This document shows, piece after piece, positions 14,743-21,878 of a DNA stretch of 35,522 nucleotides. Within the stretch, counting starts at the first letter, position 1; each line of letters begins with the position of its first letter. This DNA comes from Halorhabdus amylolytica (GTDB lineage: Archaea > Halobacteriota > Halobacteria > Halobacteriales > Haloarculaceae). Under the pieces are notes generated by a model. The model was not told the DNA's origin. It ran no database searches and was given only the letters and a program-made list of their open reading frames with translations. Made by a program: the position numbers and the translations under genes. Where the stretch lies: NCBI RefSeq assembly GCF_004944975.1, contig NZ_SPQG01000021.1, positions 1 through 35,522 on the forward strand. Reading direction: 5' to 3'.

Positions 14743-16520
14743 TCGCTCCCGTCGAGATATCGGTCGAGGTCGCTTCGGTGACGATACTCCAGATGTCCGG
14801 AGTGACGGCCAGACTACTAGACGCGGCCGCCCAGATCGGTGGGCTTGCCGTCCTCGCGGCGGCGGTCGCGGGCGCCGTCGCAATCGCCTTCCGGTGGTAC
14901 GCCCGCGAGCGGGTCTCGAACCCCCCGGCGGTCCTGCTCGGGGTGGCAGTCGTCGCGCTGTACCTGAACGCGACTACCGCACTCGGGCAGGTCATGGGGG
15001 GCGAGGCCGTGCTGAGCGTCCGGGTCGCGCTGTTCAACGTGATCGCTCTCTTCTCCGGGACCGTCGCGGCCCTCGTCGGAATCGCCGTCGGCGATCGGTT
15101 GGCCCGCACTGTACTCGGGGAGACTGGCCCGGTCGCCGTCGACGAGTCTCTCGGCCGCGTCGTCAGAGCCGTCGGTCGCGTCATTACCGTCGAGTTGCCC
15201 ACAGAGATCGACGACGTTCCGGGGTACGATCCAGTCGATCCTGACACGAAGGCAACCCTTGAGGGAAAGACCTTCGTCTTCCCGCGCGGGCTCACCGTCG
15301 AGGAGTTGCGCGACCGCCTGGCCCGTCGTCTGCGGGAGGACTACCGCGTCGGCCACGTCGACCTCGAACTCGATACCGATGGAACCGTCACACACCTCGG
15401 ACTCGGATCCCGGGCGGCGGGGATCGGCCCGTCATTGCCGCCCGAAAGTGCGGCGATGGCAATCCGGGCCGACCCTGCCCACGCGGCCAGTGCTGGCGAC
15501 CTCGTGCAGGTGTGGACTCGCGATCCGCAGACGCGGCTGCTCAACGCCGAGGTCAGAGGGACCGCCGGGGAGATCGTTACGATCGCGATCGACGCGGCCG
15601 ACGCGTCGAAGATCGATACCGACGAGCGATACAAACTCGTCACGTTACCCGTCGAAGAACGGGCCGATCGGGAGCTGACGGAACTGCTCCGGGCGGCCGA
15701 CGAGACGCTCGGGGTCGTCGAGGTGAGAGAGGGGAGTCCCCTCGTGGGTACTCCCATCGGGGCACTGGACGTGACAGTCGTCGCCGTCCATGCCGGCGGT
15801 CCGGAGGATCGGATCGAGGCGCTTCCCGAACGCGATCGCGTCCTTGCGGCCGGGGACTCGCTGTACGTGATCGCCCGACCGGAAACGATCCGCCGGATCG
15901 AATCAGCGGCGGACGCGACCCACGGAGTGGACGAGCGAGCTTCGAGCACTATCCCGCCAGGAGCCGAGCCAGGCCGCGATCCGTCAGCGACTGCACCCGA
16001 TCAGGACAGTCACGGTGACGAGTCACCGAGTGACCTCTCCGGTGATGAAACAACCAGTGTCACCGACGATGGAACGTCCGAGGAAGCGTCGGCGGTCGAC
16101 CCGGAACGGACAGACGAACCATCGCTTGAGGACGATCCAGAACGGACGGCGGAAAGTACCATCGAGGGGGAGGAGACCGGGGAGGTTGACGAGGAGCCGT
16201 CCGAAGATAGCCAGGAACGGGCAGGAGAGGACCCCTCCGGGGGCTTTGAGGAGCACGATGCGGGACAGAGGTCTACGGGGGAGTTCGGGGTATCCCCCGA
16301 CGGGGAAACGGATCAGACTGACGAGTGGACGTCCGAAGATATCGACCAGCACGAGCCCTCGTCCGAGGGTGCCTTCGAGGACCTCTCAGAGATGGATGAT
16401 CTGACCGACATGGAGGACCTCACCGATCGTGACGATCCGACTGACGCGGACGACGACCTCACCGATCGTGACGATCTGACTGACGCGGACGACGACCTCA
16501 CCGATCGTGATCGAGAGTGA
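14739..16520 (+). CDS. Membrane protein with TrkA-C-type domain and long acidic repeat tail, second of a pair
   Basis: A 593-residue protein parallel in design to the preceding gene. Helices at about 20-130 lead to a central domain (VITVELPTEIDDVPGYDPV, FPRGLTVEELRDRLARRL) and a TrkA-C-like domain (about 295-395, with VVEVREGSPLVGTPIG and LAAGDSLYVIARPETI). From about 405 to the end there is a disordered acidic tail of almost 190 residues. The tail ends in 13-residue repeats beginning DLTDRDD, encoded by 39-bp DNA repeats. The ATG at 14739 overlaps the previous stop. It is probably an accessory potassium or osmotic regulator; the tail may be an extreme salt adaptation or a flexible tether. 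Confidence 0.82.
   Translation: MIAPVEISVEVASVTILQMSGVTARLLDAAAQIGGLAVLAAAVAGAVAIAFRWYARERVSNPPAVLLGVAVVALYLNATTALGQVMGGEAVLSVRVALFNVIALFSGTVAALVGIAVGDRLARTVLGETGPVAVDESLGRVVRAVGRVITVELPTEIDDVPGYDPVDPDTKATLEGKTFVFPRGLTVEELRDRLARRLREDYRVGHVDLELDTDGTVTHLGLGSRAAGIGPSLPPESAAMAIRADPAHAASAGDLVQVWTRDPQTRLLNAEVRGTAGEIVTIAIDAADASKIDTDERYKLVTLPVEERADRELTELLRAADETLGVVEVREGSPLVGTPIGALDVTVVAVHAGGPEDRIEALPERDRVLAAGDSLYVIARPETIRRIESAADATHGVDERASSTIPPGAEPGRDPSATAPDQDSHGDESPSDLSGDETTSVTDDGTSEEASAVDPERTDEPSLEDDPERTAESTIEGEETGEVDEEPSEDSQERAGEDPSGGFEEHDAGQRSTGEFGVSPDGETDQTDEWTSEDIDQHEPSSEGAFEDLSEMDDLTDMEDLTDRDDPTDADDDLTDRDDLTDADDDLTDRDRE
16416..16517 (+). repeat. 39-bp coding tandem repeat, about 2.6 copies
   Basis: Units at 16416-16454 and 16455-16493 differ at a single base (CCG versus CTG), and a partial third unit follows from 16494. 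They encode the acidic DLTDRDD(P/L)TDADD repeat. Near identity at DNA level indicates recent duplication. Confidence 0.85.
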
Positions 16521-16565
16521 ATCCGGCCCGGAACGTTCATTCCGTCTGCGTCCCCCACGTCGGAT

Positions 16566-16847
16566 ATGGACGTTACCTGGCGGCTCTTTGCGACGTTGGG
16601 CGAAGCGGCCGACGACAACGAAGTAGTCATCGGCGTCTCGAAGGGGGCGACTGTCGCTGATGCGCTGGAGGCTCTCTTCGAGGAGTATCCCACCGTCGCC
16701 GAGGAGGCTCGCGACGAGGACGGTTCGGTCTACGAGCACGTCCGAACGCTTCACGAGGGGACGGACGTCGACGAGCCGCTCGCTTCGGAACGCGAGATCG
16801 AAGAAGGGGACGAACTGGCGTTGTTCCCGCCAGTCAGTGGCGGGTGA
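16566..16847 (+). CDS. samp1: Ubiquitin-like small archaeal modifier protein SAMP1 (MoaD-like)
   Basis: A 93-residue beta-grasp protein that starts MDVTWRLFATLGEA and ends ELALFPPVSGG. The C-terminal diglycine is the part that is adenylylated by the E1-like enzyme UbaA and then joined to lysines of target proteins or converted to a thiocarboxylate. The ending is the same as in Haloferax SAMP1 as I recall it, which also links it to molybdopterin synthase function as a MoaD. It lies 45 bp after the TrkA-C pair and convergent with gatD. No MoaE, UbaA or desampylase gene is nearby. Confidence 0.92.
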   Translation: MDVTWRLFATLGEAADDNEVVIGVSKGATVADALEALFEEYPTVAEEARDEDGSVYEHVRTLHEGTDVDEPLASEREIEEGDELALFPPVSGG

Positions 16848-16893
16848 GCCAAAGACCGGTTCGCGGGCGGGATCGACAGTCGTAGTCGGGATC

Positions 16894-18135
16894 TCAGTCC
16901 CAGGGGACCGACCGCTCGGTAATCTCCCCGGCTAGCGGTTCGCGCATGGCGCTCGCGGGGTCCTCACGGTTCTTGAGGACCCACATCAGCTTGACCATCG
17001 CCGTCCCTGGGAGCATGTCCTCGCCCTCGATTACGCCAGCGTCCAGCAGATCGCGGCCGGTGTCGTAGACGCGATCGCAGACGCGACCGTCGAGACACTG
17101 GCTGGTCATCACGACTGTCGTGCCGTCCTCGACGAGGCCGTCGATCCGGTCGATCCAGTCCGTGTTGACGTGACCCAGGCCGGTCCCTTCGATCACGACA
17201 CCCGCCGATCCCTCGACGGGATCGAGCATCGTCGGTTCCCCACCGGGAACGAACTTCACGAGATCGACGTCGGTTTCCAGGTCCTCCCGCAGTTCCAGAT
17301 CCGCCTCACCACGCTCCGCGTGATCCCGGCGGAACGTTATCTCCCGACTGTCGTACTCGACTTCGCCCAGCGGCTCCCGACCGATCGTCTCGAAGGCGTC
17401 CCGGCGGGAGGTGTGGTTCTTGCGGGCGCGCGTCCCGCGATGGAGCGCACAGACGTCGTCGCTCTCGGTCGCGTGCATACAGACCATGACCTCCGCGGCG
17501 TCGCTCTTGGCCGCCTCGACCGCACAGACGGCGTTCATCACGTTGTCGCTAGACGGGCGATCGGCGGAACGCTGGCTGCCGGTGAAGACGATCGGCACTG
17601 GAGTCTCGAGCATGAAAGAGATGGCGCTGGCGGAGAACGCCATGGTGTCCGTCCCATGCATGACGACGACGCCGTCCGCACCGGCCTCGATCTCCTCGTG
17701 GATGGCCCGCGCCAGGTCCACCCAGACGTCCGGGGTCATGTTCTCTGAGAGGATGTTCGCGACGACGCGGCCCCGATAGTTCGCCAGACCAGCGAGTTCC
17801 GGGACGGCCCGCAGGACATCCTCGGCGTCGAACTGGGCGGTGACAGCGCCGGTCCGGTAGTCGACAGTCGAGGCGATGGTTCCTCCGGTCGAGATCAACG
17901 AGATCGTCGGGAGGTCCTCGTCGAACTCGACGGCCGACTGCTCGCTTGTCTCTCCCGGTTCGATGTCGTAGACGTCCGATTCGAGGACGGTCGTCTCTGT
18001 ACCGCTGCGATCGACGCCGACGTTGTATCCACTCGGGAGTTTCACCACGATCGTCTCCTCACTCGAGGAGGGGAGGACGACCCCCTCGACGGACCGGTCC
18101 TCACGATCGACCCGCACACGATCTCCTGGGTTCAT
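16894..18135 (-). CDS. gatD: Glu-tRNA(Gln) amidotransferase subunit D
   Basis: A 413-residue asparaginase-like subunit of the archaeal GatDE complex, which converts misacylated Glu-tRNA(Gln) to Gln-tRNA(Gln); GatD releases ammonia from asparagine or glutamine for GatE. The N-terminal SH3-like domain (1-70) starts MNPGDRVRVD. The first asparaginase motif LISTGGTIAS lies near residue 80 and the second VVMHGTDTMAFSASA near 160. The C-terminal half carries VIEGTGLGHV and TSQCLDGRV. Length is normal. gatE is not in this window. A GTTTTAC box (18163-18169, minus) lies about 30 nt before the ATG, and a palindrome adjoins it. Confidence 0.95.
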   Translation of the reverse strand: MNPGDRVRVDREDRSVEGVVLPSSSEETIVVKLPSGYNVGVDRSGTETTVLESDVYDIEPGETSEQSAVEFDEDLPTISLISTGGTIASTVDYRTGAVTAQFDAEDVLRAVPELAGLANYRGRVVANILSENMTPDVWVDLARAIHEEIEAGADGVVVMHGTDTMAFSASAISFMLETPVPIVFTGSQRSADRPSSDNVMNAVCAVEAAKSDAAEVMVCMHATESDDVCALHRGTRARKNHTSRRDAFETIGREPLGEVEYDSREITFRRDHAERGEADLELREDLETDVDLVKFVPGGEPTMLDPVEGSAGVVIEGTGLGHVNTDWIDRIDGLVEDGTTVVMTSQCLDGRVCDRVYDTGRDLLDAGVIEGEDMLPGTAMVKLMWVLKNREDPASAMREPLAGEITERSVPWD

Positions 18136-18162
18136 GTACTCGCCGATACCGGGTCAGTTGAC

Positions 18163-18169
18163 GTAAAAC
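18163..18169 (-). promoter_or_regulatory. TATA-like box of gatD
   Basis: GTTTTAC on the minus strand, about 31 nt before the ATG at 18135. It is close to a 16-bp palindrome shared with the divergent gene. Confidence 0.5.
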
Positions 18170-18173
18170 CATC

Positions 18174-18189
18174 TTTCCCGGGCGGGAAA
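18174..18189. promoter_or_regulatory. Palindrome between divergent gatD and a membrane protein gene (candidate operator)
   Basis: TTTCCCGGGCGGGAAA has perfect 7-bp arms around a GG centre. It starts five bases from the gatD TATA box and overlaps the GGGAAAAGT that could be the core promoter of the plus-strand gene (ATG 18221). A protein bound here would control both directions. This role is an inference from position. Confidence 0.4.
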
Positions 18190-18220
18190 AGTCCATGTGG
18201 CTGGAACGCCCAGGTCACGT

Positions 18221-18715
18221 ATGGCCGAGCGTACCGAGGAACGAACGCGTGAGCGGTCCACTGGAGTGGATCTCGATGCTCTGTCGGAACTCGATGAGGG
18301 TGATCGCCACAGTGACGCCCCGACCGAGGCCGACGGCCGGCTGGATCGACTCCGGGGACGGCTGGGTTCGATATTCTCGTTGCGGTCGTTCCTCTTCGGG
18401 CTGATCGCGACCGTCGTCGGGGCCGTCGCGTTCGGATTGGTGATCCCCTTTTTCGGCTCGGTAGCCGCCCTGGGTGGAGTCTTCGCTGTCGCGTTCGCGT
18501 TCGGTGCCCTCGGAGGCCAGCGCCGGTATCTCGAACTCGGCCTGGCCGGCGCGGCGACGGCGGCGCTCGGGACGCTCACCGAGTTCCTGGTCGTCACACT
18601 GGTTGGCGGGAGTCAGCTGTTGGTCGTCTTTGGCGCGGGGAGCGGTCTCCTCGCGGCACTGGCCGGCCATTACTTCGGCCGGGATCTGCGGTCGGGCATG
18701 ACCCGTGAGGTCTGA
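18221..18715 (+). CDS. Small haloarchaeal membrane protein with acidic N-terminal tail
   Basis: A 164-residue protein that I do not assign to a family. The first 60 residues are charged and acidic (MAERTEERTRERSTG, then DALSELDEGDRHSD) and probably cytosolic. Four hydrophobic segments follow (about 62-82, 85-101, 107-125 and 129-148), rich in Gly and Ala, and the end is RDLRSGMTREV. ATG 18221 is preferred over an in-frame start at 18197, which would overlap the likely promoter. It is divergent from gatD and ends five bases from the convergent ArsR-type gene. Confidence 0.78.
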   Translation: MAERTEERTRERSTGVDLDALSELDEGDRHSDAPTEADGRLDRLRGRLGSIFSLRSFLFGLIATVVGAVAFGLVIPFFGSVAALGGVFAVAFAFGALGGQRRYLELGLAGAATAALGTLTEFLVVTLVGGSQLLVVFGAGSGLLAALAGHYFGRDLRSGMTREV

Positions 18716-18720
18716 GACGA

Positions 18721-19371
18721 TCAAACTGCGAGTGTCCACCCGTCGTCAGTCTGTTCGACAACGTCGCGGGATTGTAAGGTTTCGATGACGTCCTCGACCA
18801 CCGAGGGCGGGACCTCGACTTCGCGGGAAACCTTCTCGACATCGGTCGGCCCGTCGGCGAGTACGCTCATGACCTCGACGTAGAGACGCCGTTCGCCCTC
18901 CTCGATCTCGTCGCCGATCCGTTCCATGACGTCCGTCATGCGACCCTGCACCCACCGCTGGGCGAGCGAGAGTTCGTTCTGGAGGCGCCGCAACCGGCGT
19001 AACTCGACGGCGAGTTCCGAGAGGTCAGAGGCCCCGTCCGGATCGATGTCGATCGAGAGGTACTTCGTCGCGGTGATATCCAGACCGGAACTAGCCGGAT
19101 AGGCAGTCTTCGTCCCGAAGTCGTACGGCGATGCCGAGACTTCCAGACGGAACCCCCGTGAGATGTAGAAGTACTTCCGACGGCGTTCGTCGGTCCGACT
19201 CTCGACCAGTCCGGCCTCCTCGAGTTGCCGGAGGTGGTCGATGACCGCTTTCGGACTCACGCCGAGGTAGTCGCTGATCTCGGTGACGAAACACGGTTTG
19301 CGTGCCAGCAACCGCAGGATGCGCCGCCGGTTGGCGTTCCCCAGAAGATCCAGCAACTCGGCGGATTCCAT
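18721..19371 (-). CDS. ArsR-type winged-helix transcriptional regulator
   Basis: A 216-residue regulator. The N-terminal winged helix is clear: LLDLLGNANRRRILRLLARKPCFVTEISDYLGVSPKAVIDHLRQLEEAGLVES (about 5-58), followed by the wing DERRRKYFYIS. The rest holds a helical dimer region (LRRLRRLQNELSLAQRWVQGRM) and a second winged-helix-like segment at the C terminus (GPTDVEKVSREVEVPPSVVEDVIETLQSRDVVEQ). No metal-binding cysteine cluster is visible, so the ligand is unknown. A GTTATC box (19397-19403, read on the minus strand) and an imperfect dyad TTACGTGACGTTA (19372-19384) directly before the ATG suggest autoregulation. Confidence 0.88.
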   Translation of the reverse strand: MESAELLDLLGNANRRRILRLLARKPCFVTEISDYLGVSPKAVIDHLRQLEEAGLVESRTDERRRKYFYISRGFRLEVSASPYDFGTKTAYPASSGLDITATKYLSIDIDPDGASDLSELAVELRRLRRLQNELSLAQRWVQGRMTDVMERIGDEIEEGERRLYVEVMSVLADGPTDVEKVSREVEVPPSVVEDVIETLQSRDVVEQTDDGWTLAV

Positions 19372-19384
19372 TTACGTGACGTTA
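19372..19384. promoter_or_regulatory. Imperfect dyad at the ArsR-type gene start
   Basis: TTACGTGACGTTA has two ACGT half-sites in dyad around one base. It lies directly before the ATG, at the expected transcription start of a near-leaderless mRNA, a position suitable for autorepression. Confidence 0.3.
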
Positions 19385-19493
19385 CCGCTTCTCCTTGATA
19401 ACTCTGTCTGTCAGGATCGATAGAAAGCCGGCCATCTCACGACAGGACCATCACGTGTATCCCACGCACTGCCGAGAAAGAGTCGACCTTCGA

Positions 19494-20366
19494 TCAGCCG
19501 TCCGCCGGGCCGTCGTCCGATTGCTTGCCTTGCCGATCGTCCGGAGGCCCTGTCTTGTCATCGTCCGGTGGTCCCGTCTTGTCATCGTCCGGTGGTCCCG
19601 TTTTGTCATCGTCCGATGATCCTGTCTTGTCATCGTCCGATGATCCTGTCTTGTCATCGTCCGGTGGTCCCGTCTTGTCACTGGGTGGACCTGCCGTGCC
19701 GTTTCCCGGTGGTCCCCTCGACCGGTTCTCCGGGGGGCCGGTCACATTGTTGTCCGGCGGACCGGCGCGCACGTTGGCAGGCGGGCCACCCGGGACACCG
19801 GCCGGTGGACCGAGCGAGAGATTGCGGGCCATCGAGGCCACCTCGTGACCCGAGAGGTTCGCCGCGTTTGTGCGGAGTCGTTCGAGCCGCGTCGTGTTGA
19901 CTCCGACGCGATCACCGACGCGTTCGGTCTCGTCGATCGAATGCTGGAGGTTCCGAACGCGTGTCGTGAGGCGAGCGACCTCTCCAGCGGTGGCCGGATT
20001 ACTGACGTTGACTCCCTGGCCCTGTAGGCGATCGAGGCGCGCCTCGAGTCGCTGGAGACGGTTCGCGAGACGCTCGGTCCGGCGTTCGATCTGTCGAGCG
20101 GCTTTCGACGCGTTCTCGTCCACGCTCCGTACCCACATACCGGTCTCGATAGAGTCGTTCGCGGTGGCCGCGCTCGACTGCATGAAGGCGCTCATCCGAC
20201 TACCGAACGTGCCTTCGCTCGCGTTCTCCCCCTCTATCTGGGTGACACTGGCCTCCCCTGTCGCCGCCGATCCACCATCGACACCGGTCGTCGCATAGGT
20301 CAACGCCGGCCCGGCGACGAGCGACAGAACCACCAGCGAGACGACGAAGGCACCTCGTGGCTGCAT
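19494..20366 (-). CDS. Secreted coiled-coil protein with Gly-Pro-Pro repeat tail
   Basis: A 290-residue exported protein of unknown function. A Sec-type signal peptide (MQPRGAFVVS, hydrophobic 7-24) precedes a charged helical region (75-180) with heptad-like RLANRLQRLEARLDRL and later LTTRVRNL, expected to form a coiled coil. From about 185 the chain turns to Gly-Pro-Pro motifs with N-glycosylation sequons (NVT, NRS, NGT), then to five 8-residue units GPPDDDKT or GSSDDDKT at 233-272. The tail ends DDGPADG without an anchor. Related GPP-rich tails occur in haloarchaeal surface proteins. A GTTTTAG box (20391-20397, minus) lies 28 nt before the ATG. Confidence 0.8.
   Translation of the reverse strand: MQPRGAFVVSLVVLSLVAGPALTYATTGVDGGSAATGEASVTQIEGENASEGTFGSRMSAFMQSSAATANDSIETGMWVRSVDENASKAARQIERRTERLANRLQRLEARLDRLQGQGVNVSNPATAGEVARLTTRVRNLQHSIDETERVGDRVGVNTTRLERLRTNAANLSGHEVASMARNLSLGPPAGVPGGPPANVRAGPPDNNVTGPPENRSRGPPGNGTAGPPSDKTGPPDDDKTGSSDDDKTGSSDDDKTGPPDDDKTGPPDDDKTGPPDDRQGKQSDDGPADG
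19551..19670 (-). repeat. Five 24-bp coding repeats
   Basis: Five 24-bp units encode GPPDDDKT or GSSDDDKT (residues 233-272 of the secreted protein). Units are nearly identical at DNA level, so copy number may vary between strains. Confidence 0.85.
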
Positions 20367-20390
20367 GGGATTTCCTACGCCCCTGGCACA

Positions 20391-20397
20391 CTAAAAC
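20391..20397 (-). promoter_or_regulatory. TATA-like box of the secreted repeat protein gene
   Basis: GTTTTAG on the minus strand, 28 nt before the ATG at 20366. Confidence 0.5.
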
Positions 20398-20567
20398 GCC
20401 AGTGGCCGTTCGGAACCGTTTACTCACCGATGAAACGACACAAAACAGTCCAAGAGCGTTTATCGATCCGTCTAAATGGATATCAATCACGATTTCGCGT
20501 CGGTGGTCGAGAGAGTGCCGTCCCGTTCGTCGGAACGTCCCGACAGTGATCCGATTGCTGCCAAAGG

Positions 20568-20576
20568 TTTATATTA
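20568..20576 (+). promoter_or_regulatory. TATA-like box of the DUF5802-like gene
   Basis: TTTATATTA, about 33 nt before the ATG at 20605. It is the best TATA match in the window, and it excludes the upstream ATG at 20476 as the natural start. Confidence 0.65.
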
Positions 20577-20604
20577 CATGGTGTGTCACATGGTATTGAA
20601 TCGC

Positions 20605-20961
20605 ATGTTCGAACAGTTCTCGCGATCCTACTACCTGGGTCGGCTGTACGTCCAGCCGAACGAGGGTGACGCGCCAGCGATGTGCGAACGACAGCACCGG
20701 GCCGTTCGCCGGCAACTGTACGACGACGTCGGCGACAGCGAGCGACCGCCGCTCGTGATGAAACTCGGTTCGCGGCACTTCCCAGTGACGGGCGGGGAGT
20801 CCGTGCCCGCCGACACCCTCGCCGTTCCGCCCGTGATTTTGAGCGACTCCGGAGTCGAGCACCCGCCCTCGCTACGGGAGGTACTGTTGGCGACTGACGA
20901 TCGCGCCGAGCAGTTACTCTCGCTGTCTGGTGCCGACCGACCGGAGCCCGCCGGGATTTAA
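20605..20961 (+). CDS. Small conserved haloarchaeal protein (DUF5802-like)
   Basis: A 118-residue soluble protein. The opening MFEQFSRSYYLGRLYVQP, the middle PPLVMKLGSRHFPV and the ending PPSLREVLLATDDRAEQLLSL match my memory of the haloarchaeal family DUF5802, which has no known function. The start is set by the conserved MFEQFS and by the TATA box just upstream; the frame is open further back, but that part has no family similarity. Its stop codon lies within the TATA box of the next gene. Confidence 0.85.
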   Translation: MFEQFSRSYYLGRLYVQPNEGDAPAMCERQHRAVRRQLYDDVGDSERPPLVMKLGSRHFPVTGGESVPADTLAVPPVILSDSGVEHPPSLREVLLATDDRAEQLLSLSGADRPEPAGI

Positions 20962-20962
20962 G
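20956..20962 (+). promoter_or_regulatory. TATA-like box of the Vms1-type gene
   Basis: ATTTAAG, about 29 nt before the ATG at 20988. It overlaps the TAA stop (20959-20961) of the preceding gene, so one sequence serves both purposes. Confidence 0.5.
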
Positions 20963-20987
20963 CCGTTCGGCTCGTCGACATGGTGTA

Positions 20988-21878
20988 ATGCTCGACGACA
21001 TCCTGGGGAAGACTGAACTCAGGGAACGTATCGAAGACTTGGAGGAACGGAACGAGGACTTACAGCGACAACTCGACGCGGAATCGCAACGGCGGGTCGA
21101 CGCCGTCACTGCGCGCCAGGAGGCCCAGCGCGAGGTCAATCGCCTCCAGGACCGCGTCACGGAACTCGAAGACCGCGTCGAGCGCCTCCAGTCCGGCGAA
21201 CGTCGACTCGACTTCCGGCGTGAAGAGACACTTCGGGGCGAGCGACTCGACGTAGTTCTCTCGCGACTCGACTCGTTCGAGACGGGCGAGGAAGGGGCGC
21301 TTTCGGCGTACGTGGCCGACGGTTCACTCCCGGCACCCGTCAGTGACGCCTTCGGCGAACGGGCCGCACTCGTCTCGCGAGTGAGTCCCTGTTACGTCTT
21401 CGTCGACGACGCCGGAATGTGCAGCGTCGCGCTCGAACCGCCGATCGCGCCAGAGCCGTTCGTCACCTGGGATGAGGAGTTCCGCGTCGATCGATCGACC
21501 TTCCAGCCACAGGGTGAATACACGCTGGCGCTGATCCGGTCTGACCTGTTTGCCATGGGTGTCTACCGGGGGCGTGAACGGGTAGCTTTCCACGGGTTCG
21601 ACAGCGATCTCGGGCGAAATCATTCCAAGGGGGGATTCTCGCAGGCCCGCTTCGAACGATTGCGCGACGAGCGGATCGACGATCACCTCGAACGGTGCCG
21701 AGTAGCACTCCAAGAGCGCACCACGGACCGGCTCTACGTTGTCGGTGAACGGACAGTGCTCGACGAGGTGGACGAGGATGCCGACGTGACGGCGACGGTC
21801 GACGCGACCGGCGATCCGGAGCCGGCACTCGGAGACGCTTTCCGGGACTTCTGGACGACGACGCTGTACGCGATCTGA
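20988..21878 (+). CDS. Vms1/Ankzf1-type peptidyl-tRNA hydrolase (VLRF1 domain)
   Basis: A 296-residue protein with an N-terminal coiled coil (about 8-75) and a release-factor-like domain (85-296). The key signature is KGGFSQARFER: KGGFSQ at 214-219 with Gln219 in the place of the catalytic Gln of eukaryotic Vms1 and of the GGQ Gln of aRF1. In yeast, Vms1 frees nascent chains from tRNA on stalled 60S subunits in ribosome quality control. An equivalent archaeal role is an inference from family. The promoter is leaderless. The gene ends one base before the convergent GCS2-family gene. Confidence 0.85.
   Translation: MLDDILGKTELRERIEDLEERNEDLQRQLDAESQRRVDAVTARQEAQREVNRLQDRVTELEDRVERLQSGERRLDFRREETLRGERLDVVLSRLDSFETGEEGALSAYVADGSLPAPVSDAFGERAALVSRVSPCYVFVDDAGMCSVALEPPIAPEPFVTWDEEFRVDRSTFQPQGEYTLALIRSDLFAMGVYRGRERVAFHGFDSDLGRNHSKGGFSQARFERLRDERIDDHLERCRVALQERTTDRLYVVGERTVLDEVDEDADVTATVDATGDPEPALGDAFRDFWTTTLYAI

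Noticed and set aside
19525-19848. Repetitive plus-strand frame opposite the DDDKT repeats
   Set aside because: Its Pro/Ser/Gly repeats are only the complement of the real secreted protein's repeats.
20476-20604. Longer start of the DUF5802-like gene
   Set aside because: The extra 43 residues precede the strongest TATA box in the window and lack family similarity.
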